64,000 nucleotides of DNA from Flavobacteriaceae bacterium Ga0077528 (GTDB lineage: Bacteria; Bacteroidota; Bacteroidia; Flavobacteriales; Flavobacteriaceae): positions 1-64,000 of the forward strand of contig LNDX01000007.1 in the NCBI GenBank assembly GCA_001464475.1, given 5' to 3'. Position numbers and translations under genes: made by a program. This document shows, piece after piece, positions 34,057 to 43,190 of this stretch (positions are counted from its first letter, which is position 1; every line of letters begins with the position of its first letter). The notes under the pieces are model-generated. The model ran no database searches. It was not told the DNA's origin and was given only the letters and a program-made list of their open reading frames with translations.

Positions 34057-34665
34057 TTAGTTTCTTATTATTGATGAAATTTTGTCTTCTTTGTATAGAT
34101 TTTCTAGTTCTTTTTTTGAATAAGTTATTTTCTTGCTGGTGTAATTTTCTGGAATGTTTATTTCATCAACTTCATACGGTAATTCTGCTTGATAATCGCT
34201 TTCTGTGGCATAAATACTGTCATTTGAAATGCTATCAATTCTAAAAGTATAATAAAATCCTTTAGCATCTTTTATAGCATAAACATCATTTACAGTTGGA
34301 TTTTGAACGTATTTTTCAGTTTCATTATTACTTTGAAAATAGTAATAAATTCCATAAGCAATAGCCAAAGCTAATAAAAAACTACCAAAATAAGTCCAAA
34401 TAGGATTTTTTAAATTATTATTTTCTGCAGCTAATTTTTCAACTATAGTATCATCCAAATCGTTGATGTCAATTATTTCGTTACAATTATTGCATACAAC
34501 AACAGCTTCTTTTCCAACAGGAAATAAAGGAATTAGAGTTATAAAAGTATAATTGGTATTTACAAAATAGTCAAAATTGGCAACTTCTCTACATTTAGGA
34601 CAAATTGTACCTGAAAAATTTCCTTTTTTTATTTCTGTTGATTTTGTACCTAAAATTAAAAGCAT
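34057..34665 (-). CDS. Zinc-ribbon membrane protein, paralogue 1
   Basis: 202 residues, built like the gene at 32943: zinc ribbon CPKC/CNNC, a central segment TFITLIPLFPVGK, a membrane helix (~109-128), and the shared C-terminal domain (VNDVYAIKDAKGFYYTFRI ... TYSKKELENLYKEDKISSIIRN). It begins 4 bp after ddl and is likely in the same operon. Confidence 0.7.
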   Translation of the reverse strand: MLLILGTKSTEIKKGNFSGTICPKCREVANFDYFVNTNYTFITLIPLFPVGKEAVVVCNNCNEIIDINDLDDTIVEKLAAENNNLKNPIWTYFGSFLLALAIAYGIYYYFQSNNETEKYVQNPTVNDVYAIKDAKGFYYTFRIDSISNDSIYATESDYQAELPYEVDEINIPENYTSKKITYSKKELENLYKEDKISSIIRN

Positions 34666-34669
34666 AAGC

Positions 34670-35656
34670 TTACTTTTTCCAAATTAGTTTTCTCTGTAAA
34701 GCTAAACTAATTTCGTTATCTAGCAAATCGCTCATAGGCATATTTGAGTAAGCTGCTTGTTGTGGAAAAATACTTTGTGGTGATAAACCCGGATTGGTAT
34801 TGATTTCGATAAAATGCGGAATGTCATTCATAATAATAAAATCGGTTCTTGAAAAACCAGACATTCCAAGTGCTTCATACACTTTTTTAGCCGTTTCTTC
34901 CACACTATTTTTAATTTCTTCTGATAAATTAGCTGGCGTAACTTCTTCTGATTTGCCTAAATATTTGGCTTCATAATCGAAGAAATCATTTTCAGATAAA
35001 ATTTCGGTGATTCCCATCACTTTGGTTTCACCTTTGTATTTAATAACACCAACCGAAACTTCTCTTCCTTTTAAGTAGGATTCAATTAAAATATCGTTGT
35101 CTTCTGCGAAAGCAAAGGCTAAAGCTTTGTCAAAATCTTCTAGCGAATTTACTTTTGAAACACCAAGAGAACTTCCGGATTGATTGGGTTTTACAAAGAA
35201 CGGCAAACCTAATTCTTGAGCCACTTCGTTTCCATCAATAGCATCACCTTTTGATAAATAAATAGAATTGGCTTTTGGGATATTGAATTTTGATAAAACC
35301 GAAAGCGTATCACGTTTGTTAAAAGTCAAACTCGATTGGTAAAATCCGCAACCTGTGTACGGAATTTCTAGTAATTCCCAATACGCTTGCATGTGTCCAT
35401 CTTCGCCTGGAGTTCCGTGAATGGTATTGGATATTACATCAAATTTGATGGTTTGATTGTCTTTTGTTAATGAAAAATCAGCTTTGTTTATTGGGTATTT
35501 TGTTCCGTCAATTAGGCAATACCAATCGTTCAAAAGGATGTGAACTTCAAATACTTGGTATTTTGATTTGTCTAAATTGTTTAAGATTAATTGACCACTT
35601 CTTAAAGATATTACAGATTCATCCGAATATCCACCCATAACAACGGCTACGTTCAT
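34670..35656 (-). CDS. ddl: D-alanine--D-alanine ligase
   Basis: 328 residues. ATP-grasp ligase with GGYSDESVISLRSG near the N-terminus, VKPNQSGSSLGVSKV, ILIESYLKGREVSVGVI and HFIEINTNPGLSPQS. It makes the D-Ala-D-Ala dipeptide for peptidoglycan. First gene of the operon, divergent from the PASTA gene with 83 bp between starts; TAAATTTG at 35680-35687 (minus) is its candidate -7 box. Confidence 0.97.
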   Translation of the reverse strand: MNVAVVMGGYSDESVISLRSGQLILNNLDKSKYQVFEVHILLNDWYCLIDGTKYPINKADFSLTKDNQTIKFDVISNTIHGTPGEDGHMQAYWELLEIPYTGCGFYQSSLTFNKRDTLSVLSKFNIPKANSIYLSKGDAIDGNEVAQELGLPFFVKPNQSGSSLGVSKVNSLEDFDKALAFAFAEDNDILIESYLKGREVSVGVIKYKGETKVMGITEILSENDFFDYEAKYLGKSEEVTPANLSEEIKNSVEETAKKVYEALGMSGFSRTDFIIMNDIPHFIEINTNPGLSPQSIFPQQAAYSNMPMSDLLDNEISLALQRKLIWKK

Positions 35657-35712
35657 TTGATTTTATTTTAAATACAATACAAATTTAGCACAATTGTTGA
35701 AACTAAAAATTA

Positions 35713-35720
35713 TATCTTTG
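35713..35720 (+). promoter_or_regulatory. Candidate -7 box (TATCTTTG) of the PASTA-rluA pair
   Basis: Perfect TAnnTTTG, 19 nt before the ATG; a TTG at 35694-35696 is 16 nt upstream, close to the usual spacing. Confidence 0.65.
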
Positions 35721-35739
35721 CGATAAATAAATTTTATTT

Positions 35740-36363
35740 ATGAGTTTACGTAAATATCTTACTAGTCGTGTGTTTTTTGCTCAAGGTCTGGCAGCATTAG
35801 CAATAATAGCAGTTTTGGCTTATTTGTTTTTTCATTGGATTACTTTTATTACCAATCATGGTGAGGAAATTACAGTTCCCAATTTGGCAAAATTAAATCC
35901 AGAACAAGTAGAAGAAAAATTAGACGAATTAGATTTGGATTACCAAATTATTGATACAGTTGATTATCAACCACAATTTCCTAAACTTACAGTGGTGCAA
36001 CAAGAACCTACAGCTGGTTCTAAGGTAAAAGGAGGAAGAACCATTTATATAAAATTAAATGCCTCAACTTTCAAAATGGTTGCTGTTCCAGATTTAATTG
36101 AAAAGACTTACAGACAAGCTGTTCCAACATTGAAAGCACTTGGATTACAAGTAGGAACTATTAGATACATACCTTACATTGGTAAAGATATGGTTCGTGA
36201 AATGTGGATTAATGGCGTGAAAATTGAACCAGGAAAGAAAGTATATAAAGCTACCAAAATTGATTTGGTTCTTGGAGACGGAAAAGTAGTTTTTGATGAA
36301 ACAGAGATAGATTCAATTATTGAAACTGAAACTCCAATAGATACCATTCCGAATGAACAATAA
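35740..36363 (+). CDS. PASTA domain membrane protein
   Basis: 207 residues. One N-terminal membrane helix (~13-35) and an extracytoplasmic region with two clear PASTA-like repeats (VPNLAKLNPEQVEEKLDELDLDY; VPDLIEKTYRQAVPTLKALGLQ) and perhaps part of a third. PASTA modules bind muropeptides or cell-wall polymers. Conserved next to ddl, which fits a wall-linked role. Overlaps the following gene by 11 bp. Confidence 0.88.
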   Translation: MSLRKYLTSRVFFAQGLAALAIIAVLAYLFFHWITFITNHGEEITVPNLAKLNPEQVEEKLDELDLDYQIIDTVDYQPQFPKLTVVQQEPTAGSKVKGGRTIYIKLNASTFKMVAVPDLIEKTYRQAVPTLKALGLQVGTIRYIPYIGKDMVREMWINGVKIEPGKKVYKATKIDLVLGDGKVVFDETEIDSIIETETPIDTIPNEQ

Positions 36364-37393
36364 TAGTGACTTACAAGAACCTGAAGAAGAACTTTTTGAG
36401 CATTACAGATTTGACGTTCCTAAAGGTCAAGCATTTTTAAGAATTGACAAATACTTGATGTTGATGGTTCCGAATGCAACCAGAAACAAAATTCAAAATG
36501 CGGCTTCCAATGGCGATATTTATGTAAATGACGTTCCGGTAAAGTCTAATTATAAAGTAAAACCATTTGATGTAATTAGAATTTTATTAGCGCATCCGCC
36601 ATTTGAAAATAGGGTAGATCCTGAAGATATTCCATTAGATATAGTTTATGAAGACGACGCTTTATTAGTGATTAATAAACCGCCAAATTTTGTTGTACAT
36701 CCAGGTCACGGAAATTACACAGGAACTTTGGTGAATGCATTGGCTTTTCATTTCGAAAATTTACCTTTAAACAGTTCAGAACGCCCAGGATTGGTGCATC
36801 GTATTGACAAAGATACTTCTGGACTTTTGGTTGTTGCCAAGACTGAAGCTGCTATGACGCATTTGGCAAAGCAATTTGAAGATAAAACTTCAGAAAGAGA
36901 ATATATTGCCTTAGTTTGGGGAAATGTGAAAGAAGATGAAGGTACAATAGTTGGAAATATAGCTCGTCATGTTAGAGATAGAATGCAGATGGCTGTCTTT
37001 GCCGATCCAGAAATAGGAAAGCATGCGGTTACTCATTATAAAGTTTTAGAGCGATTTGGTTATGTTACTTTAGTTTCATGTAAATTAGAAACTGGTCGTA
37101 CACATCAGATTCGTGTGCACATGAAGCATATTGGTCATACTTTATTTAACGATGAACGTTATGGTGGAAATCTTATTTTGAAAGGAACCACTTTTACTAA
37201 ATACAAACAGTTTATAGACAATTGTTTTAAAACATTACCACGTCAAGCACTTCATGCTAAAACACTTGGTTTCATTCATCCAAAGACTGGTGAAATGATG
37301 CGATTTGATACAGAAATTCCCAAGGATATGGCTGATTGTATTGAAAAATGGCGAAACTATTCCAAATCAAATGCCTCTGAGGAAGAAGAATAA
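36353..37393 (+). CDS. RluA-family 23S rRNA pseudouridine synthase (RluD-like)
   Basis: 346 residues. An N-terminal S4 RNA-binding domain (LRIDKYLMLMVPNATRNKIQNAASNGDIYVNDVPV) precedes the catalytic domain with the signature HRIDKDTSGLLVVAK (Asp catalytic) and later LETGRTHQIRVHMKHIGH. It isomerises uridines in 23S rRNA. Start lies inside the PASTA gene; the run ends at a strong terminator. Confidence 0.95.
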   Translation: MNNNSDLQEPEEELFEHYRFDVPKGQAFLRIDKYLMLMVPNATRNKIQNAASNGDIYVNDVPVKSNYKVKPFDVIRILLAHPPFENRVDPEDIPLDIVYEDDALLVINKPPNFVVHPGHGNYTGTLVNALAFHFENLPLNSSERPGLVHRIDKDTSGLLVVAKTEAAMTHLAKQFEDKTSEREYIALVWGNVKEDEGTIVGNIARHVRDRMQMAVFADPEIGKHAVTHYKVLERFGYVTLVSCKLETGRTHQIRVHMKHIGHTLFNDERYGGNLILKGTTFTKYKQFIDNCFKTLPRQALHAKTLGFIHPKTGEMMRFDTEIPKDMADCIEKWRNYSKSNASEEEE

Positions 37394-37430
37394 AAAAAAG
37401 ACCTTTAGAAATTTCTAAAGGTCTTTTTTT
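37393..37430. terminator. Bidirectional intrinsic terminator
   Basis: AAAAAAGACCTTTAGAAA pairs over about 18 bp with TTTCTAAAGGTCTTTTTT. It serves the rluA-type gene and the converging endonuclease gene. Confidence 0.9.
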
Positions 37431-37446
37431 ATGGGGTTGAAACTTA

Positions 37447-38577
37447 TTAGTTGATAATAACTTTCTTAGTGACAGATTGATTTCCTGATGTTAATTTTAG
37501 GAAATAAAATCCTTGAGGTAAATTTTCCATGGTGAAAGTATTGCTTTCAAATACTGGATTTTTCACTTCATTTATAATTTGTCCGTTAATATTTATAAGC
37601 TCGATAGTTTCAATTGAAACGGCACTTGTAATATTAATTTTTTGTTCGTTAGAAGGATTTGGATAAACAGTTATATTTGATAGTAATTCAAATGAATCTA
37701 CAGAAAGAGCATCAACTGTTGCACATTGAGCACTCCAAATGGAGCACACATATGCTGGATTATCAATAAAAGGATTTCTATTACCTTGATAATTATAGAT
37801 GGCATTATTTTGAGCTATTTCTTTAGGAGAAACAGGATCTTGTTTATGCCATTTAATTAATAACAGAATAAAATTATCGCTAAAAACTTTATTAATCGAA
37901 CCATCAAACATATTTTTAGCTGGACAAGAAGTTGCATTTGCAGCATTATAAAAATCATCCATTAAGTCTTCATAACGTGTTGCGAAATAAAAATAGGCTC
38001 TAGCAATGTCACCTTTAAATTCGTCAATTGGTTCAAACACCGTTCCTGAATAGTTTGAAAAACCATTTACTGCATTGGTACCTCTTTTAGAACCATTAGT
38101 TGAAAGATAAGTTCCAGAAGCAACTACTCCAAAAGGGAAGTTATTTCTATCTCCATTTACTTTTCCATCAGATGGAACTACGTGAAATGGGTCGTTTTTC
38201 ATTGGATCTACTTGAAAAACATCAAAATAAGATTGTGGCACAAGGTGTTCTCTATTGTAGCAATCTCCTTCTGCACCATAAGAACCACATTGTTGCGATG
38301 TACTAGTAAATTCATAAGAATCTAATCCGCTTGGTTTTTCTGAATACATATCCAAAAGACTTCCATTATTCTCATAGTAGTTATCTCTAAAAGCAGATTG
38401 CGTGTATAAACCCCAAATTGAACCATAACCTTGATCTACGTGACCAGTTGTTATTCTTGTTTTTAATTGTGTTTTTAGCGCGTAACCTGATCCAGTTGCA
38501 GAATTATAATATCCTGTTGGAATTTGTGCAAAAACGATTGCGTTTACAAATAATAGTAGGTAAAAGTATTTTTTCAT
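37447..38577 (-). CDS. Secreted endonuclease I, T9SS type A
   Basis: About 376 residues. Signal peptide (MKKYFYLLLFVNAIVFAQ), endonuclease I domain with the catalytic YNREHLVPQSYF motif, NDPFHVVPSDGKVNGDRNN and IKWHKQDPVS, and a C-terminal type A sorting domain (ITVYPNPSNE ... GFYFLKL). It degrades nucleic acid outside the cell, probably for phosphate and nucleotide supply. The ATG at 38577 is preferred to an in-frame TTG two codons upstream. Confidence 0.93.
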   Translation of the reverse strand: MKKYFYLLLFVNAIVFAQIPTGYYNSATGSGYALKTQLKTRITTGHVDQGYGSIWGLYTQSAFRDNYYENNGSLLDMYSEKPSGLDSYEFTSTSQQCGSYGAEGDCYNREHLVPQSYFDVFQVDPMKNDPFHVVPSDGKVNGDRNNFPFGVVASGTYLSTNGSKRGTNAVNGFSNYSGTVFEPIDEFKGDIARAYFYFATRYEDLMDDFYNAANATSCPAKNMFDGSINKVFSDNFILLLIKWHKQDPVSPKEIAQNNAIYNYQGNRNPFIDNPAYVCSIWSAQCATVDALSVDSFELLSNITVYPNPSNEQKINITSAVSIETIELININGQIINEVKNPVFESNTFTMENLPQGFYFLKLTSGNQSVTKKVIIN

Positions 38578-38585
38578 TTTCAATT

Positions 38586-39800
38586 TTATTGTTTTCTTTC
38601 TAATAATGCCATATAAAACCCGTCAAAACCTGATTGTGAGGCAAGTATCTTAGAATCTTTTACAAAGGTAAAACTTTTACCAATATCTGTAGTTAAGAAA
38701 TGCTTAATTTGTTCTTGATTTTCAGAAGGTAAAACCGAACAAGTTGCATAAACCAATTTTCCACCTGGTTTAACAATTTTAGAATAATTTTCTAAAACTT
38801 CGGCTTGTACTTTTCTGATGTTATCAATGAATTCAGGTTGTAATTTCCATTTAGCATCTGGGTTTCTTTTTAAAACTCCTAAACCACTACATGGTGCGTC
38901 AATAAGAACTCTATCAGCTTTTTCGTGAAGTTTTTTGATAACTTTTGTAGTATCAATAATTCTGTATTCTATGTTGAAAGCTCCGTTTCTTTTTGCTCTT
39001 AATTTTAATTGCTTTAATTTACTTTCGTACAAGTCCATTGCAATCAATTGTCCTTTGTTTTCCATTAAGGAAGCCATGTGCAATGTTTTTCCACCTGCGC
39101 CTGCACAAGTATCAACAACTCTCATTCCGGGTTGAACGTCAAGAAAACGAGCTACTAATTGTGATGAAGCATCTTGAACTTCAAACATTCCTTCTTTGAA
39201 AGCATCGGTTAGAAAAACATTAGCTCTTTCTGTAAGAACTAAAGCATCTGGTTGATCTTTTAAGAATTCGGTTTCGATATTCAAATCCATCAAAAGTGCA
39301 CGAAGTTTTTCTTTTGTCGTTTTTAAAGTATTTACTCTAAGAATAACTTTTGCTTGTTGGTTTTGAGCTGCAATTTCTTTGGTCCAAAGTTCTTCTCCAA
39401 GTTCTTGTACACCAATTTCATCCATCCAATCTGGAATAGATTCACGCATTTTTCGGATTTTTGACAATTCATCAAATTTTCCTTTGATTTTTCGTTCAGG
39501 AGTTCCTTCCAATTGTCTCCAATCTGGAATTGGATAACCTCTTAAAACAGCCCAAACTGCGAACATTCTCCACAAATCTTCACGATTGTAAGGTTCTTTA
39601 ACATCAGCAATTTCAGAATATAATCTCTTCCAACGAACTACTTCGTAGATGGTTTCGGCAACAAATTTTCTGTCGGAGCTTCCCCAACGTTTGTCTTTTT
39701 TTAAAGAACGTGCTACAACTTTATCGGCATATTCACCTTCATTGAAAATAGCGTTCAATGCATCAATCGTTGTGTAAACTAAATTTCTATGTAATCTCAT
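38586..39800 (-). CDS. RsmB/NOP2-family RNA m5C methyltransferase
   Basis: 404 residues. Class I methyltransferase with the SAM motif VDTCAGAGGKTLHMA, DAPCSGLGVLKRNPDAKW (motif IV Cys) and ATCSVLPSENQEQ (motif VI, catalytic Cys). An N-terminal RsmB/NusB-like helical domain precedes it. It probably methylates a cytosine of 16S rRNA. A TACCTTTG box at 39819-39826 (minus) lies 18 nt upstream of the start. Confidence 0.93.
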   Translation of the reverse strand: MRLHRNLVYTTIDALNAIFNEGEYADKVVARSLKKDKRWGSSDRKFVAETIYEVVRWKRLYSEIADVKEPYNREDLWRMFAVWAVLRGYPIPDWRQLEGTPERKIKGKFDELSKIRKMRESIPDWMDEIGVQELGEELWTKEIAAQNQQAKVILRVNTLKTTKEKLRALLMDLNIETEFLKDQPDALVLTERANVFLTDAFKEGMFEVQDASSQLVARFLDVQPGMRVVDTCAGAGGKTLHMASLMENKGQLIAMDLYESKLKQLKLRAKRNGAFNIEYRIIDTTKVIKKLHEKADRVLIDAPCSGLGVLKRNPDAKWKLQPEFIDNIRKVQAEVLENYSKIVKPGGKLVYATCSVLPSENQEQIKHFLTTDIGKSFTFVKDSKILASQSGFDGFYMALLERKQ

Positions 39801-39818
39801 TATTTTTTAATCAGTCTG

Positions 39819-39826
39819 CAAAGGTA
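39819..39826 (-). promoter_or_regulatory. Candidate -7 box (TACCTTTG) of the RsmB-like gene
   Basis: Perfect TAnnTTTG on the minus strand with an 18-nt leader. Confidence 0.6.
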
Positions 39827-39878
39827 TTGCTTTTTTATTGTTTGTCAATTTTATGGCTTTAAATTCTTGATTTTTTTC

Positions 39879-39886
39879 TACATTTG
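39879..39886 (+). promoter_or_regulatory. Candidate -7 box (TACATTTG) of the secreted alpha/beta hydrolase
   Basis: Perfect TAnnTTTG, 23 nt before the ATG at 39910. Confidence 0.55.
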
Positions 39887-39909
39887 AAAAGAACAAATTA
39901 CTTATAATT

Positions 39910-41088
39910 ATGAAAAAGCATTACTATTGTTTTATTTTGTTACTTTTTATTAGTTCTTCACTTTTTGGTCAAGTATATCAAATAGGACATACAACAATAA
40001 CTTTTGTAGATGCTAGCAGAAATAATAGAAATATTCCAACGGAAATATATTATCCAGCGGATTCTAATGGCGATAATGTTGCTATGACTACTCAAAACAC
40101 TTTGCAGTTTCCGAGTTTGGTTTTTGGTCATGGTTTTGTAATGACCTGGGATGCTTATCAAAATTTTTGGTCTACAGTCGTACCAAATGGTTACATAATG
40201 GCATTTCCTAAAACGGAAGGTTCTCTTTCTCCATCGCATTTAGAATTTGCAAAAGATTTAGCATTTGTAGTCAATCAAATGAATTCACTTGGAAGTCAAT
40301 CGTCTTCTTTGTTTTTCAATAGAGTAAGTTCGTTTAATGCCGTTATGGGACATAGTATGGGTGGAGGCGCTTCTTTTTTGGCGGTTCCATTAAATTCAAA
40401 TATTAAGACTTTGGTGAATTTCGCGCCAGCCGAAACCAATCCATCTGCTATTGGTGCTGCAACTTCTGTTACTATTCCAACTTTAGTTTTTGCTGGAGCT
40501 AATGATTGTGTTACACCATCAAGTACCAATCAGTTACCTATGTACAATGCAGTAACTAGTTTGTGTAAAACCTATATTAGCATTACTGGAGGAAATCATT
40601 GTCAAATGGCTCAGAGTAATGCTTTTTGTAATTTTGGTGAAGCAACTTGTTCTCCTAGCGCAACGATAACTCGTGCTGTGCAACATGCTAAAATATTTAG
40701 TTATCTATTACCTTGGTTAGATTACCAATTGAAAGGAATTTGTACTCAAGGTACTTTATTTGATACTCAAATTACATCTGATGCTAGTATAACTTATTTA
40801 AAAAATTGTATTCAATGTAGTCCCTTAGAACTTGATGAGAACTTTAAATTTGAAAGCAATGAAATCATTGTTTTTCCAAATCCTGCAAATGATTTTCTTG
40901 AGATTAAAGGATTTGAATTAAAGGAGTATGAAGTAAAGTTATTTGATGTAAATTCTAAAATAGTTTTTAATAGTAAGTTCACAGAAAAATTGAAAATTGA
41001 TGTTTCTAAATTTTCATCAGGAGTTTACTATTATGAAATAAATGATAGTTCTAATAAAAAAGAAAAGGGCAAATTCATTAAAAAATAA
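39910..41088 (+). CDS. Secreted alpha/beta hydrolase, T9SS type A
   Basis: 392 residues. Signal peptide (ends SSLFGQ), alpha/beta-hydrolase core resembling the chlorophyllase/PET-hydrolase branch: SLVFGHGFVMTWDAY oxyanion region, nucleophile elbow GHSMGGG, an Asp in VFAGANDCVTP and a His in TGGNHCQM. A C-terminal type A sorting domain (IIVFPNPANDFLEI ... GVYYYEI) ends the protein. Probably an extracellular esterase; substrate unknown. The last codons form one arm of the hairpin that terminates kup. Confidence 0.9.
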   Translation: MKKHYYCFILLLFISSSLFGQVYQIGHTTITFVDASRNNRNIPTEIYYPADSNGDNVAMTTQNTLQFPSLVFGHGFVMTWDAYQNFWSTVVPNGYIMAFPKTEGSLSPSHLEFAKDLAFVVNQMNSLGSQSSSLFFNRVSSFNAVMGHSMGGGASFLAVPLNSNIKTLVNFAPAETNPSAIGAATSVTIPTLVFAGANDCVTPSSTNQLPMYNAVTSLCKTYISITGGNHCQMAQSNAFCNFGEATCSPSATITRAVQHAKIFSYLLPWLDYQLKGICTQGTLFDTQITSDASITYLKNCIQCSPLELDENFKFESNEIIVFPNPANDFLEIKGFELKEYEVKLFDVNSKIVFNSKFTEKLKIDVSKFSSGVYYYEINDSSNKKEKGKFIKK

Positions 41089-41096
41089 ATTTGCCC
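41064..41096 (-). terminator. Intrinsic terminator of kup, overlapping the hydrolase coding end
   Basis: GGGCAAATT / AATTTGCCC (41067-41075 / 41088-41096) is a 9-bp stem, followed on the minus strand by TTTTCTTTTTT. The left arm codes for the last residues of the opposite gene. Confidence 0.8.
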
Positions 41097-41111
41097 TCAG
41101 TTCTTATATAT

Positions 41112-43088
41112 TTAGTTTTCTCGACATTCAATTCTTCTCATTTCTATTTTTTCAGGAGCGTGAAGCACTAATGGGAATTGTTCTACTTTTACAGAACTAC
41201 TATCCAATCCGAAACCTTTTTCTTCAGATAAACTGAATTTTTTAAGGAAGAAATAAGCACTCATAACCGTATTTTCAAAGAAAGTTAAATCACTATCGTT
41301 AGATAAGAATTTTTCTGAAAGTACAAATTTGAAATCACCAATAATATTGTTTTTATTCAATGATTCATAACGACTTGTGATGTCAACTTCACCACGTTGT
41401 ACCATATCTTTCAATACTTGTTTGAACATCAAATTGATTTTTGTTGCTTCTCTAAAGCCAAGGTAAAAATCAATTCTGTAAATATCATCTTTTACAAGTT
41501 CAATTACTTTATATTCTTTTTTATAAGGTTCGCTTAAGATATTTACGTGAACAAACCAATAGATATCAGCTCTTTTAGGTCTTTTTTGTAAGATAGAATA
41601 CATTACTTTCTCTTCAATTTCATCACTTCTCATTGAGTTAGTCATGTAAACTAAATGGGTAGCATATTTAGGAATTGATAAGTCAACACTTAACTCAGCC
41701 AATACTTTTTTGTAAGTGTCTATTTTGACAATTTTGGTATAGGTTTTACTAATTTGTTTTGCTAAATACCATGTTGACATTATTGAAATAAGGATTATAG
41801 CAATGATAAGCGTTACAAAACCACCATGCAAAAATTTAGTAACATTAGCATAAAGGAAAGAGAATTCAATTACTAAGTAAAGCGTAATTAATGGAACGAT
41901 ATAATACATTTTCACTCTTTTCATTATCAAATAAAAATTAAGCAAAATTGTAGTCATAATCATGGTTAGAACAATAGCTAAACCATAAGCATGTTCCATA
42001 TTACTTGACTCTTTGAAGTATAATACAATTCCGATACAGCCAACTAATAGCAACCAGTTGATAGATGGAATATACAATTGTCCTTTTTCTTCTGTAGGAT
42101 ATTTGATTTTAGCTTTTGGCCAAAAGTTCAAACGCATGGCTTCATTTATTAATGTAAACGAACCACTAATTAAGGCTTGTGAAGCAATTACAGCAGCTAA
42201 TGTTGCAATTACAACACCAATAGGTTGGAACCAAGTTTCCATAATTAAATAGAATGGATTTCCGTTTTTTCCACCAAGTTCTTGCAATGTTTTTCCTTCG
42301 TGAGATATTAAATAAGCACCTTGACCAAAATAGTTTAAAAGCAACATTATTTTTACAAAAATCCAACTTACTCGGATGTTTTTTCTTCCGCAATGTCCCA
42401 TATCTGAGTATAAAGCTTCTGCTCCAGTGGTACATAAAAATACAGCACCAAGTACAAAGAAACCTTCAGGATGAGCAGATAATAAATGATAAGCGTAGTA
42501 TGGGTTGATTGCTTTTAATACATGAAAATTTCCAAATATTTGAATCGTTCCTAAAATACCCAACATAGCAAACCAAACTAACATCATTGGAGCAAAAAAC
42601 TTTCCAACTAGTTTAGTTCCATATTGTTGGATGATAAATAGGATTATCAAAATTACAATTACAATTGGAATAGTATTCAACTCAGGTTTGAAGATTTTTA
42701 AACCCTCAACCGCAGAAGATACAGAGATAGGAGGTGTGATGATTCCATCTGCCAAAAGCGTACTTCCTCCAATGATTGCAGGAACGATTAACCACTTTAT
42801 CTTAGTTTTTTTGACTAAAGCATATAAGGCAAAAATCCCACCTTCACCATGATTATCAGCACTTAATGTGATGATTACATATTTTAATGTTGTTTGTAAA
42901 GTAAGTGTCCAAAAGATACATGAAATTCCACCTAAAACTATGTCACTTGTGATGGCATACTGTCCTAGAATGGCTTTCATTACATAAAGAGGAGATGTTC
43001 CAATATCACCAAAAATAATTCCCAATGTTACTAATAAACCAGCTGTAGAAAGTTTGCTATGAATATTTGAATGACCGTGTGAGCTCAT
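41112..43088 (-). CDS. kup: Potassium uptake protein Kup
   Basis: 658 residues, about 12 membrane helices followed by a ~200-residue cytosolic tail. Family signatures: GDIGTSPLYVMKAIL near the start, then NHGEGGIFALYAL and ADGIITPPISVSSAVEG. It is a K+/H+ symporter of the inner membrane. Single gene. Confidence 0.97.
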   Translation of the reverse strand: MSSHGHSNIHSKLSTAGLLVTLGIIFGDIGTSPLYVMKAILGQYAITSDIVLGGISCIFWTLTLQTTLKYVIITLSADNHGEGGIFALYALVKKTKIKWLIVPAIIGGSTLLADGIITPPISVSSAVEGLKIFKPELNTIPIVIVILIILFIIQQYGTKLVGKFFAPMMLVWFAMLGILGTIQIFGNFHVLKAINPYYAYHLLSAHPEGFFVLGAVFLCTTGAEALYSDMGHCGRKNIRVSWIFVKIMLLLNYFGQGAYLISHEGKTLQELGGKNGNPFYLIMETWFQPIGVVIATLAAVIASQALISGSFTLINEAMRLNFWPKAKIKYPTEEKGQLYIPSINWLLLVGCIGIVLYFKESSNMEHAYGLAIVLTMIMTTILLNFYLIMKRVKMYYIVPLITLYLVIEFSFLYANVTKFLHGGFVTLIIAIILISIMSTWYLAKQISKTYTKIVKIDTYKKVLAELSVDLSIPKYATHLVYMTNSMRSDEIEEKVMYSILQKRPKRADIYWFVHVNILSEPYKKEYKVIELVKDDIYRIDFYLGFREATKINLMFKQVLKDMVQRGEVDITSRYESLNKNNIIGDFKFVLSEKFLSNDSDLTFFENTVMSAYFFLKKFSLSEEKGFGLDSSSVKVEQFPLVLHAPEKIEMRRIECREN

Positions 43089-43144
43089 AATTTATTTTAA
43101 ATAAAAGATTGCAAAGTTACTCATTTTAATAAATGGTAATAAAA

Positions 43145-43170
43145 AAAGCACCGAATATTTTCGATGCTTT
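43145..43170 (-). terminator. Intrinsic terminator of the 470-residue repeat protein gene
   Basis: On minus AAAGCATCGAA pairs with TTCGGTGCTTT (11 bp, one wobble), followed by T. Confidence 0.75.
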
Positions 43171-43190
43171 ATAGTTTATATTTAAATAAG

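Noticed and set aside
42013-42508. Short frames antisense to kup
   Set aside because: They are reverse readings of membrane helices with no promoter or family likeness.
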